A DNA stretch of 64,000 nucleotides from Fibrobacterota bacterium (GTDB taxonomy: Bacteria; Fibrobacterota; Fibrobacteria; UBA5070), in contig JADKBN010000031.1 of NCBI GenBank assembly GCA_016715065.1, positions 496,001-560,000 on the forward strand. The letters are read 5' to 3'. Position 1 is the stretch's first letter; each line of letters starts with the position of its first letter. The notes beneath the pieces are model-generated. The model saw nothing but the letters and a program-made list of their open reading frames with translations, had not been told where the DNA came from and did not search any database. The position numbers and the translations under genes were made by a program. This document shows positions 10,501 to 19,300 of the stretch, in pieces.

Positions 10501-12350
10501 TCGAGGCTGGATTCGCGAGCGGTCAGAAATCGGATGCCATCGAGAAAGAGGTGGAAGTCGGTCCCGGATCCACCGTGCAGGTCGGGTGGCCGGTGATCGC
10601 CACCGGGAGCGATTCGTTGCTCGCGGTCCTTCGCACTTCGACCAACGGGATTTCCGAAACATCCCGAGTCGCGATTCCGGTGGCTCGTCGTTGTGTGGAA
10701 CATGTCGCCGCCGGCCACGGCCGCCTCGATTCCGTCCAGCCGAATCTGGCGGTCGATCTCGGCCTGCCTCCCAGCTCCCGAGCCGTTGGCGGCACTTGGC
10801 AGGTGAAGGCGGCGGGTGGAATCCTTCCGAGCCTGGAGGAACCGCTGAAATATCTGAGGGAATTCCCGCACGCAGGCCCGGAGCAGACGATGTCGCGCTT
10901 GGTGCCTCGCCTGCAATATGCCAGTGGAATCCAAAAGGCCGGGATCCCGGAGGATTCCCTGGAACGAGATCTGGAGCCATCGGACTCCGCAACCATAGAG
11001 AAGATCAGAATGATGAAAGGCTCGCAGCGGGATTGGGGCTGGTGGGAAGGTGCGAATCCCCAGCCCGACATGACGCTCCTGGTTCTGGATGGCCTGCAGA
11101 AGGCGCGGGCGGAAATTGCCTTGCAGTCGACAACAGAATCCAAGAGCCTGGTGGGAACACTGGATCGAATGCTGAAGGAGGAGCGCTATCCTTTGATGAA
11201 CATTCTCCGGGAAAAGAAGAATCCTTACGCGTTGCGTCTGCAGGCCCTGAAGGTGGTTGCGGATTCCGGCATGGGAGAGGATCCCGACCTCTTGCGCAAG
11301 GAATTGGCGGAAATCTGGGAAAGGCGTGATTCGCTGGGGGTGGTCGCCTTGGCCTTCGCCCTGGAAGCAAGCCATCGGATCGGATTCGCCGACCTGGAAA
11401 AGGACGCGCTGGACCGCATCCGCAAGAAGACAAGAAATGGCATATCCAGGTACGGATTGGGAACGCAGCGCTTCTGGCCGATGGATTCCGGATGGAGTTG
11501 GGCCGGGGATTCGGTGGAGTCTTCGGCGTTGGTGCTCGGCGCGCTGGCGCGGACCGGAAACGACTCATCCCTTTCCAAACCGGTCATCGCCTGGCTCCAG
11601 GAACAGAAACAAAACGGACATTGGGGATCCACCCGGGCCACGGCAAGGGTGCTGGATGCCATATTCGCGAGCTTGGCCTCCCACCCGGAGGCGCCGTCGC
11701 GCGGCACTCTGAAAGTCCATGCGGGCAAACGCCTCGTGGCCAGCTTGGTGATCGACGGGGCCAGGCCGGACCTTGCGATGGCGACGTGCCACTTGACGGA
11801 TGCGCAAGCGAAGAGTGGTCTGCGGTTGGAATTCCAGGGAGTGGGCGCCATCCAATGGACCCTCGCCAAGTCCTGGCAGGACGCGTCGCAGGTGCGGCGG
11901 GCTCAAGCTGGTGAACTTTCGGTCCGCCGCTTGTACAGGAAGGTGGGTCTGGAGTCGGACGCTTCGGGACGAGTTCAGGAAAGCCTGATCGCCTTCGATG
12001 GAGGGCTGCGACTGGGGGAGGAGCTCGAGGTGACGATCGAATTGGAGAGTCGGTCCGCCGGGGAGTATTTGATGTTGGAAGATCACGTCCCCGCCGGCAT
12101 GGCGATTTCCAGTTCTGGATTCGAGCGTTTGTTGGGACGGGGATCGTGGCTGACCTACGGGAAAAGCGCCGCCGACAAGATGACTTGGTTCCTATCGGAG
12201 GTTCGACCTGGCCTCACTCGTTTCAGCTACCGTCTGCGTGCCAAGCATCCTGGTGTCTACCATGCCCTTCCGGCGCGTGCGGAACTCATGTATCGTCCCG
12301 CGGTGAGGGCCAATTCCGAAGAGACATTGGTTCGAATCCGCGACCGATGA
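7515..12350 (+). CDS. Alpha-2-macroglobulin lacking the thioester cysteine (pair 1, gene B)
   Basis: A 1,611-residue paralogue of the preceding gene, collinear over its full length. The ATG at 7515 is preferred to the longer in-frame reading because it begins the same kind of hydrophobic signal (MISAMFLCASLVGANS) and sits one base after the upstream stop. It keeps the N-terminal cysteine pair (FHCTYSGDLC), the MG2 motif SDRPVYRPGELVHLGG, the YWSDSV segment and GWWEG. The thioester site reads FPHAGPEQ, so the Cys is Gly at residue 1121 and no thioester can form. Thioester-less bacterial A2Ms such as E. coli YfaS are known. Pairing with a thioester-positive paralogue suggests division of labour or a heteromeric trap, which is inference. 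Confidence 0.9.
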   Translation: MISAMFLCASLVGANSVKMVATVLAWDPPPDSAIETEDRDRVAARMFDSLALLDLPKQPTVAKAQAFLEKWLPRARNGEEIGFLVGRFHCTYSGDLCLDYPSRQQILGWLVRYFRKESRQSFRDAFSDSKFLSGGIVFKQEDRSMVKVRPGDTVRFSAQTASQVQIPVPASVSFEVGRIGFHGFDTVEVEVLDTIRAFPMDDGGSKWQLEDTLPGPGLFRMTRLGKEEFQDVFVNSTWLEATVLRSARSLVVFATSFDPSLKPPFHLVVRFPDRKWQEIWTDSTGTARLELRKDYEGHELTMVLEGGGNVAFAEDPSQNGSSVDWGSFLWSDRPVYRPGELVHLGGTVLGVDKHGRNRRTIVDSVQLEVKALNLSRDVALNTSGQFTDTIRIPEGQAPSKMEACTKVAYRYDEMGRYSVRDWCMEWLVEGVRKTSFEVVAIPRMEATVQGDSAVVDIRTRNFDGSPVAGGIAKVSWQLSPDAKMASYGRRASEVLEQRTVALDALGAARVRIPTSHSGEIWDMPVTIAVTDPAQRVEQVSVKVPIWTSRLRAEVVFSPDPHEHGDSIQALVVLRDQSFQPVAGWIRVRHQAAGDVVLDTLVHVGESGACTLRILPRGAELEKLELASSMQASAPWVLQSWEVPYPSDPDWQRVGLGKVSGRIRPGDTVRMVVRNLKPGQSALATVEKGELLQDHFVQADGSGQARLSIPVDSGMVPKFLVRVWHADREKIDSDQEIVFVEDSAKDKGLALDVPSAKAPGAQVVVRLRLRDGHGRPIGGRFSLSVADDAIWQIPSGWDRESVLPDRDVGDHIGSLGSLSVSDGRWLSNRELWFLEVLNRRIPAPSGGSVRPGIPPSGKSLKPIHPGQESRAVRSFASRRDGRGFISDRMKEPAPGSKPMFRGMAREFSYWSDSVVVGSDGTGEATFVLPKEAATWRIVVRGMDDSAIYHEKTTMLDSRQQVWAEIDAPMLLVETDTAWIGGILRNPDAAPRKTTISFEAGFASGQKSDAIEKEVEVGPGSTVQVGWPVIATGSDSLLAVLRTSTNGISETSRVAIPVARRCVEHVAAGHGRLDSVQPNLAVDLGLPPSSRAVGGTWQVKAAGGILPSLEEPLKYLREFPHAGPEQTMSRLVPRLQYASGIQKAGIPEDSLERDLEPSDSATIEKIRMMKGSQRDWGWWEGANPQPDMTLLVLDGLQKARAEIALQSTTESKSLVGTLDRMLKEERYPLMNILREKKNPYALRLQALKVVADSGMGEDPDLLRKELAEIWERRDSLGVVALAFALEASHRIGFADLEKDALDRIRKKTRNGISRYGLGTQRFWPMDSGWSWAGDSVESSALVLGALARTGNDSSLSKPVIAWLQEQKQNGHWGSTRATARVLDAIFASLASHPEAPSRGTLKVHAGKRLVASLVIDGARPDLAMATCHLTDAQAKSGLRLEFQGVGAIQWTLAKSWQDASQVRRAQAGELSVRRLYRKVGLESDASGRVQESLIAFDGGLRLGEELEVTIELESRSAGEYLMLEDHVPAGMAISSSGFERLLGRGSWLTYGKSAADKMTWFLSEVRPGLTRFSYRLRAKHPGVYHALPARAELMYRPAVRANSEETLVRIRDR

Positions 12351-12445
12351 ACGTTTGAAAGGCGGGATGCTCCGATGGTTTCAGGGAATGGGCAGAGCCT
12401 GCTCGAGTGAAAATGACAGGGGTGGTCGGCGGCGGACCGCACAGA

Positions 12446-13936
12446 ATGCAAATTGAACGCATGTCCGCCTACGACCAACTGATCGCCTATCTGAAGGAAC
12501 TCGACCACCTCGGCGCCGCCGCCCGGCTCCTGCAGTGGGACCAGGAAACGGGCATGCCCCCCAAGGGCGAGGCGACGCGCGCCGACATCCAGTCCACGTT
12601 CGCACGTGTCCTTCACGAGAAGGCGGTCTCCACGCAATTGGCGGATCTGGTCGCCGCCGCCCAGGAGGAAGCGACGGATTCTGACCGTGCGCGACAATTG
12701 GAATTGGTCCGGCGCGGCGTGGAGCGGGCCAAGAAGGTACCGGCCGCCTTGGTGGAGGAACTTGCCTCGGCCACCAGCCTGGGGCAACAGGTGTGGGCCC
12801 GATCCAAGAAGGCTTCCGATTTCGCGACCTTCCTGCCTCACCTGGAGAAGATCGTGGAGCTGCGCCGCCAGGAAGGCGCCTGCATCGCGCCACAAGGCGG
12901 CACTCCCTACGACGGGTTGCTTTCCGATTACGAACGGGGATTGCGCACGGCCGATTGGACGCGGCTGTTCGACGAACTGGAAAAGGAGCTGCCCGCTTTG
13001 GCCGGAGAGGCCATCGAGCGCAATACGGCACGACAAGCGGAGCTCGGCAAGCTGGACGCGCTGCGCGGTCCGTTCCCCGCCGTCCAGCAGATGGACCTTT
13101 GCCGGAAATTGGCATCCTCCATCGGCTACGACTTCGAGGGAGGTCGGTTGGATCTCTCCGCCCACCCCTTTTCCGAAACGGTGCATCTGGGCGACAGCCG
13201 CATCACCACGCGCGTCACGCCGGACGATCTCGGGGGATCCGTTTTTTCAACGCTCCACGAAACCGGCCATGCGCTTTATGAACAGGGCCTGCCCCAGGCG
13301 TTGGCGGGAACCCCGCTGGGCGGATTCGCGTCCATGGCCGTCCACGAAAGCCAATCGCGACTGTGGGAAAACCTGATCGGGAGATCGGACAGTTTCTGGC
13401 GGGATCAATGGAGCGTGGTGTCGGACATCTTCCCGGACCTGGGGAAGATCGGTCCCGAGCGCTGGGCGGAGCGTTCCCGCTGGGTGCGCCGCACCCTGGT
13501 GCGCACCGAATCCGACGAGGTCACCTACAACCTGCACGTGCTGGTGCGCTTTCGGCTGGAAAAGGCCATGATCGCCGGCGACCTGGCCGCGCGCGACCTG
13601 CCAGGCGAATGGAACAAGGCCTACCGCGCGATGTTGGGGGTGGAGCCGGCCAATCATGCGGAAGGCTGCATGCAGGACGTGCATTGGAGCGCGGGCATGT
13701 TCGGGTACTTCCCCACCTACACGCTGGGGAACCTGCTTTCTGCCCAATTGCACACGGCCGCCGCCGCGCAGGGACGGACCTCCACACGGGAGGATCTGCT
13801 GGCGTGGCTTCGCGAGAACATCCATGCGCACGGATCGCGCTGGGAAACGCCGGAGTTGATCAAAAAGGCCACGGGCAAGGAACCATCCGCCTCGGAATTT
13901 TTGGCCCATTTGCGCAGGCGGTATCTGGCGGGCTGA
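12446..13936 (+). CDS. M32 family zinc carboxypeptidase (carboxypeptidase Taq)
   Basis: A 496-residue cytoplasmic metallocarboxypeptidase that removes C-terminal residues from peptides; the length is normal for family M32. The N-terminus has the family pattern of a helix followed by LLQWDQETGMPP. The zinc site is HETGH (residues 271-275), with the third ligand Glu301 in MAVHESQSR. Upstream HPFSETVHLGD and ITTR motifs are also typical. The start is uncertain: GTG 12407, ATG 12446 and ATG 12461 are all in frame. 12446 has a purine-rich GGCGG region about 9 nt upstream, while 12461 would match the usual MSAYDQL-type start. No signal peptide. It follows the A2M pair by about 95 bp and is probably independent housekeeping peptide turnover. 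Confidence 0.93.
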   Translation: MQIERMSAYDQLIAYLKELDHLGAAARLLQWDQETGMPPKGEATRADIQSTFARVLHEKAVSTQLADLVAAAQEEATDSDRARQLELVRRGVERAKKVPAALVEELASATSLGQQVWARSKKASDFATFLPHLEKIVELRRQEGACIAPQGGTPYDGLLSDYERGLRTADWTRLFDELEKELPALAGEAIERNTARQAELGKLDALRGPFPAVQQMDLCRKLASSIGYDFEGGRLDLSAHPFSETVHLGDSRITTRVTPDDLGGSVFSTLHETGHALYEQGLPQALAGTPLGGFASMAVHESQSRLWENLIGRSDSFWRDQWSVVSDIFPDLGKIGPERWAERSRWVRRTLVRTESDEVTYNLHVLVRFRLEKAMIAGDLAARDLPGEWNKAYRAMLGVEPANHAEGCMQDVHWSAGMFGYFPTYTLGNLLSAQLHTAAAAQGRTSTREDLLAWLRENIHAHGSRWETPELIKKATGKEPSASEFLAHLRRRYLAG

Positions 13937-13940
13937 TTTG

Positions 13941-13963
13941 GCCATCGCCTCAGGAGCGATGGC
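13941..13963 (+). terminator. Hairpin after the M32 gene
   Basis: Arms gccatcgc (13941-13948) and gcgatggc (13956-13963) pair perfectly around a 7-nt loop, 5 bp after the M32 stop. A gttttc stretch follows a few bases later. This is a plausible Rho-independent terminator with an imperfect T-tract. Confidence 0.5.
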
Positions 13964-14010
13964 TTGTCCGTTTTCTGGCTTACACTCCCCTCTATCAGAA
14001 AGGCCACCCC

Positions 14011-14757
14011 ATGGCCCTTGACCTCGCCAAGCGAAACGAAAAACTGACGCTGTCGTTGACCAAGCAGCGGATCAGTTCCATCAAGGCCCAGGTGGGTTGC
14101 GTGCTGGACCGCAGTGGCTCCATGAACCACCTCTACAGCAACGGCACGATGCAGGAATACACCAACCGCATGGTGCCTCTGGGGTTGCGATTTGATGACA
14201 ACGGGCAGATCGACAGCTGGGCCTTCACCACGTCCGCGTTCCCTACGCCAACCATCACAGCGGCCAACGTGGAGACCTTTGTACGGGACAACATCCAGAA
14301 GATCTCGGCGGGCGGCACCTCCTTCTTCCCGGTGTTGAGTGCAATCATCTCTCACTACTTCGGTGCGGCCGCACTGGGATCACCCGAAGTCAAGCCGGGA
14401 TTGTTCGGCGGACTGTTCGGTGCCAAGGCGACGCCTGCGGTTGCTCCCGTCTTCAGGCCTGTATCGGACCCTGTCTACCTGATCTTCCAAACCGATGGGG
14501 AGAACGACGATCCGTCAAAAACCGACAGCCTTTTGGCCAGTCTGGAACGCCAGGGGATCTACATCCAGTTCGTGGGAGTCGGGATCGCGGGGTTTTCCTT
14601 CTTGCGCAAGATGGCCGACAAATACTCCAACGTGGGCTTCTTCAAGGTGGAAAACCTCGCCGCGACTTCCGAAGAGACCCTCTACGACCTTCTGATCAAC
14701 GCCGAGTTCAAGACCTTCCTCAAGACCCGCTTTCCGGGAAGCATAAGGGAGATGTAG
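14011..14757 (+). CDS. TerF-like von Willebrand factor A domain protein
   Basis: A 248-residue soluble protein. The start ATG at 14011 has GAAAGG 8 nt upstream. The N-terminal ALDLAKRNEKLTLSLTK resembles the TerD/TerF lead-in. The VWA domain follows with a complete MIDAS metal site: DRSGSM (about residues 32-37), the Thr of GGTSF, and the Asp of QTDGEND. Family members occur in tellurium-resistance/chemical-stress (ter) loci and bind divalent metal, but no other ter genes are present here, so the role is open. The gene lies between two hairpin-bounded units and is probably monocistronic. Confidence 0.85.
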   Translation: MALDLAKRNEKLTLSLTKQRISSIKAQVGCVLDRSGSMNHLYSNGTMQEYTNRMVPLGLRFDDNGQIDSWAFTTSAFPTPTITAANVETFVRDNIQKISAGGTSFFPVLSAIISHYFGAAALGSPEVKPGLFGGLFGAKATPAVAPVFRPVSDPVYLIFQTDGENDDPSKTDSLLASLERQGIYIQFVGVGIAGFSFLRKMADKYSNVGFFKVENLAATSEETLYDLLINAEFKTFLKTRFPGSIREM

Positions 14758-14966
14758 CGCATCTAATCTTTTCAGAATGTCCCAGCTCCGATTTCCCAAA
14801 GCTGTTTTCCATTCTTGAGGATCCCGATGAACGAACCCAGCCCTGGATGCGTCCCAAGCAATGGAGCCAAGGATTTCGGGATCGGTGTTCCAGCAGTGAT
14901 TGCCTGATGGTCGTGTCCGATCCCTTGCAGGAACCTCGACAGCGAACGCTCGGATCTGGGCAAGCT

Positions 14967-16217
14967 GTGAGCCGCGCACGTTCCTTCATCCCAAGGTGCC
15001 CTCAGTTCCCCCGGAAATTCCTTCCCCTGCTATTTCTTCTCGCTTTGATGGGTGTCGGCCTTGGAGGTTGCATGAGCGAACTCAGATATTCCGAAATTCG
15101 AAGAACCCTCGCGCGTCCCCTCGATTTCCAGGAACGATATGGCAACGTCCCGCAGAGCTTCCATGGCTTCTCGATCGAGCGGGACCAATGGCGTGGAATT
15201 TCCTTGAAAGGGTGGACCTTCAAGGGTGTGAAATTCGAGTCGACGATGTGGAAGAACGACACTTTCGAGAACGTCTCGTTCGAGGATTGCACCTTCCATC
15301 GTGCCACCCTGCAACAGTGTGTGTTCCGCAATTGCACCTTCCGCAATGTCGGCATCCTCTCTGGCGACTGGGAGGATACCCGATTCGAAAAGGGTTCATG
15401 GGAGAACATCGCCCTCATGGCGTCCCCCATTTCGAACATGGGCGCTACCCTCAAGGGGCTGGCATTCTCGGACGTCGAATTTTCCGGTTTGACTCCTCTC
15501 GAACGGTCGGGAGACTGGAAGGAGTGCAGCTTCGACCGCTGTTCGATCGCCAAGAGCGACCTGTCGAAGGTCGACTTCCAGAAACCGAGATTCTCGGATG
15601 TCAGGTTCGAAGATGTGGTCTGGGAAGGCTTCGACGGAAGGGTGTACGAAGGCTTGTGCGAGCGCTGCACCTTCGTGAATGTGCTCCAGAAGAACGGTGA
15701 TTTTGACGGCGATGCAGTGGATATCAAGGTGGAAGGCGGAAACGGTATCTCCGTGGGAGGGAAGGTTACCCGTGGGAGGTTCCATTCCTCCGAGGGGGCG
15801 TTCCTGATGGGACCAGCGCAGGATGTCGAGATCCTGGGAGGGAAGACCAGTCTGGCGATGGGTCTTGCCATCAACGCGAAGGTACGGGAAATCAACAAGG
15901 GATCGGCCAGCTTCGAAGGGGGAGGTACGGGAATCGAGGCCGTGGGAATCCGGGTGGGATTGTTGGAAATCATGAAAGGAACGTTCGAAAACTGTCTTTT
16001 CAAGGACGTGGTCGCCAAGCACTTGGATCTGTCGGGGGCGGTTTTCAAGAATTGCAGATTCGAGAATTTCCATGTCCGGGAGCGGTTGTACATCAATCCG
16101 CCACCGGTGTTCGAAAGCTGCGAATTCGTGAACTTCCACCGGGATTCCGTTGGTGTCGGATACCGATTCTCCGATGATCCTCCCGAATCCTACTGGCTTC
16201 CATTCGAACGGAGATAG
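14967..16217 (+). CDS. Pentapeptide-repeat-like lipoprotein
   Basis: About 416 residues, read from GTG 14967. An in-frame ATG at 14847 would add a 40-residue non-signal extension. The N-terminus is a long lipoprotein signal (KFLPLLFLLALMGVGLGGC) with the lipidated Cys at residue 35. The mature protein has Phe or Leu every fifth residue (FENVSFEDCTFHRATL and onward), the pattern of the right-handed quadrilateral beta-helix of pentapeptide-repeat proteins. It shares the opening LDFQERYGN and the C-terminal DDP-rich tail with the minus-strand lipoprotein at 26295-27518. Its place between two A2M pairs suggests a periplasmic or outer-membrane role linked to them, which is inference. The exact start is uncertain. 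Confidence 0.75.
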   Translation: MSRARSFIPRCPQFPRKFLPLLFLLALMGVGLGGCMSELRYSEIRRTLARPLDFQERYGNVPQSFHGFSIERDQWRGISLKGWTFKGVKFESTMWKNDTFENVSFEDCTFHRATLQQCVFRNCTFRNVGILSGDWEDTRFEKGSWENIALMASPISNMGATLKGLAFSDVEFSGLTPLERSGDWKECSFDRCSIAKSDLSKVDFQKPRFSDVRFEDVVWEGFDGRVYEGLCERCTFVNVLQKNGDFDGDAVDIKVEGGNGISVGGKVTRGRFHSSEGAFLMGPAQDVEILGGKTSLAMGLAINAKVREINKGSASFEGGGTGIEAVGIRVGLLEIMKGTFENCLFKDVVAKHLDLSGAVFKNCRFENFHVRERLYINPPPVFESCEFVNFHRDSVGVGYRFSDDPPESYWLPFERR

Positions 16218-16238
16218 CCCGCATCCGGCCGACACCGG

Positions 16239-16352
16239 CTACCTCTGCGCCGTCCACGGCAGCGGCGAGGGGGTATGTCCGTCCGGGTCCAGATCGCTGG
16301 TTTCCTCGATGGACGCGGAGAAAATTTCCCGATCCGCTTTCCGTTGCGTTGC
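16239..16352 (-). pseudogene. 37-codon C-terminal remnant of a pentapeptide-repeat lipoprotein gene
   Basis: On the minus strand, a frame ending in TAG (16241-16239) reads SDLDPDGHTPSPLPWTAQR. This aligns with the tail of the intact minus-strand lipoprotein at 26295 (DDPDGHAPTPLPWSIPR); about 30 bp are nearly identical at DNA level. The frame has no start codon and is closed upstream by a stop just before the next A2M gene. It is best explained as debris of a former antisense lipoprotein gene left when the A2M modules were duplicated or rearranged. Confidence 0.6.
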
Positions 16353-16365
16353 TTAAATTCCTGGC

Positions 16366-19300
16366 ATGCACCCCGCCCTTGCCCTTTGCGCCTTCCTGGC
16401 CGCTACGAACTTTGTCCCATCCCAAGCCACCAGGCTGACGTGGACTCCGCCCCCGAATTCGGACGGAGGTTCATCGAGTGTGGATCGGCAGCTCGTCAAT
16501 ACATTCGATAGCGCATTCAAAAGCGGCCTCCCCCAAGAGCGGACAGCCCAAGCGACCACAGCTTACCTCGAGCAGTGGCTGCCGAAGGTGCAGGATGAGG
16601 ATGCGCTCACGCGGATCTTGAGGCATTTCGATTGCAAGATGGGGGGGATCGCCTGCCTGGATGCAGCCAGCCAGCGGGAGCTTCGTGCTTGGCTGGTCCG
16701 CACCTTTCGAACGGAATCCCGCCAGAGTCTGCGGGATGCGTTCGCTTCGTCGGAGATCATGTCGGACGAATTCAGGCTTTTTGGGGATGGGGACAAAAGC
16801 TTCTCGAGAGTTCGTCCTGGTGACAAAATCGGGTTCAGGAGAACCAGTTGGAGCAGGGAGTCCGCCTCGGTTCCCGCATCGGTTTCCTTCGAGATCGGCC
16901 GTATCGAATTCCACGACTCGGAAACGACCCAAATCGTGGTGCTGGATACGCTCAAAGCCTTTCCGGACGACGCCCAGGCAGGCTCGTGGAGCCTGGAAGA
17001 CACCCTTCCCGGGCCAGGCCTGTACCGGTTGACTCTGCTCGGCGATAGGGCGTTCCAGGATGCATTCGTGAACCAGAGCTGGATCGATGGTTCCGTGCTG
17101 CGAAGCGGTAGGAAACTGCTGGTTTATGGCGCGAGTTTCCTTCCTTCGCAAACGGGGCCTTTCGGCGTCACGGTTCATTTCCCGGATGGAACGAGACAAA
17201 AATTGCAAACAGATTCATCCGGAGTGGCGGTTCTGGAATTGGCACGCGACTACAGGGGATCCGACTTGGCGATCGTGCTGGAGTCCCAGGGAAGTCTGGG
17301 ATTTGTCCATGATCCGTACCTGGAGAAGAATGCGTTCGATGGGCAGCCGTTTGTGTGGACGGACCGGCCCGTGTACCGGGCTGGCGACCTGGTGCATTTG
17401 CGTGGAACGATCCTGGATCGCGACAACCACGGGAAACTTCGTCGGTCGACGCTGGATTCCGTGGCGGTCAAGGTGGAGGATTTCCAGCGGACACGGGTGG
17501 TGGCCATGGATCGATCCAGACAATTTTCAGACACGATCCGAATTCCCCGCAGCCAGAAGGCTGGCATTGTGAAGGCCTGCGCTTCTTCTCGCGAGAACCG
17601 GAAGTATTTCGATCAGGAGCAATGCGTGAAGTGGTTGGTCGAGGAGTATCGCAAGCCCTTTTTCGAAGTGTTGGTCAATCCACGCAGGGAGGCCACGGTC
17701 CAGGGAGATTCGGCCGTCGTGGAAATCCAGGCGCGGACTTTCCATGGATCCCCGGTGGTGGGAGGGATTGCCAAGCTGGCCTGGCCATCAGAGTCGCGAC
17801 GACATTATCCGATGTTCGACGACCAGTCCCCCGAGCCCATGGAGGAGCGAACGGTTTCGTTGGATGCGCGCGGAAAGGCACAAGTCAAGATCCCCACCAT
17901 CGAGAAGGATGAAGAGTGGGATCTGCCGGTCCGGATCGCGGTCACGGACCCATCGAACCGGGTTGAGGAAACCACCGCATCGCTGCCCATCTGGACGAGT
18001 CGACTCCGGGCGGAGGTGGAGTTCGTGCCCAGACGGCCTGGCATAGGGGATTCCACCAAGGCGGTGGTCCTCTTGCGAGACAAATCCTTCCAGCCGGTGG
18101 GGGGATGGATCCAATTCCGGCAGGTGGTCAGCCAGAATGTGGTTTTGGATACCTTGATCCGCGTGGCCCCGACCGGCATCTGCACATTGGGAATCCTGCC
18201 GCGGGAAGCGCGACACCAGCGACTGGAACTGGCCTCATCCACAAGCTCCATGGCCCCGTGGTCGGTGCAGTCGGTGGATGTGCCGTATCCCCACGACCGT
18301 GGCGAAGTGCAGATCGACCTTGGGATGGGGGAGGCGGTCGTGCATCCCGGTGATTCGATCCGCATGGTGGTGAGAAACCTGAGGCCGGGGCAATCGGCCT
18401 TGGCGACGGTGGAACGAGGAGAGATCCTCCAGTACAAGGGATTGCGGGCGGATCGATCGGGAGTCGCGCGTTGGACAATCCCTGTCAACGAAGATTGCCT
18501 GCCGAAAATCCTGGTCAACGTGCAGTACGCCGATCGCAACCAGATGTCCCAGAGGAGCAAAACCGTTTTCGTGGTGGATTCTGCGGCCAACAGCGGCTTG
18601 TCCATGGAGCTTCCAGCCCATGGCGCGCCGGGCGCGATGCTTTCCGTGCGGGTTCGCTTGCGCGATGGCAAAGGTCGTCCGATCGGCGGAAGATTCTCGC
18701 TGGCCGTCACCGACGACGCGATTTGGAATGTCGCCTCGGACGCCGCATTGGGACGGGTGATTCCGGACGTCGGTCTTGTGGAATCCATTCGTCGGTTGGG
18801 GAAGTTGGGCGTGCCCCAAAATTCGCCCATGTTCAGCGTCAACCAGCCCTTCCTGGAAATCCTGCGGCGTCGCCTCCGGAGTCGAAGCGAGTTGGAGCTC
18901 CGATCCGCGAACGGGTTCTCGGGGCAGATGGTCGTCGGGGTGCCGGTTCAAGGGCTCGAATTCGATGAATTGTTGGAGCTTGCTCCCCGCCAGGCCGATG
19001 ATCGGGACGGCTACGCCGCGATGATGATGGGGAGTGGCGGCGGATCCGCCTTCGAGATTCGAAGGGTCTTGAAGGATCTGGCCTTTTGGTCGGATTCTGT
19101 CGTGGTCGGGAAGGATGGCTCCGCGGTGGTGAAGTTCAAACTCCCGGACGACGCCACCCGATGGCGGTTCGTGCTGCGGGGATTGGATGATTCGACGAAT
19201 TTCCACGAACGGACATCCTTCGTGGAATCCCGAAAGCCCCTGTTGGTGGAGATCCATTCCCCGCGATTTTTGACCGAGACGGACTCCGCGAGCATCGGTG

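Noticed and set aside
13363..14010. Long upstream extension of the VWA frame
   Set aside because: It overlaps the M32 gene in another frame. The ATG at 14011 has a ribosome site and starts the conserved TerF-like N-terminus.
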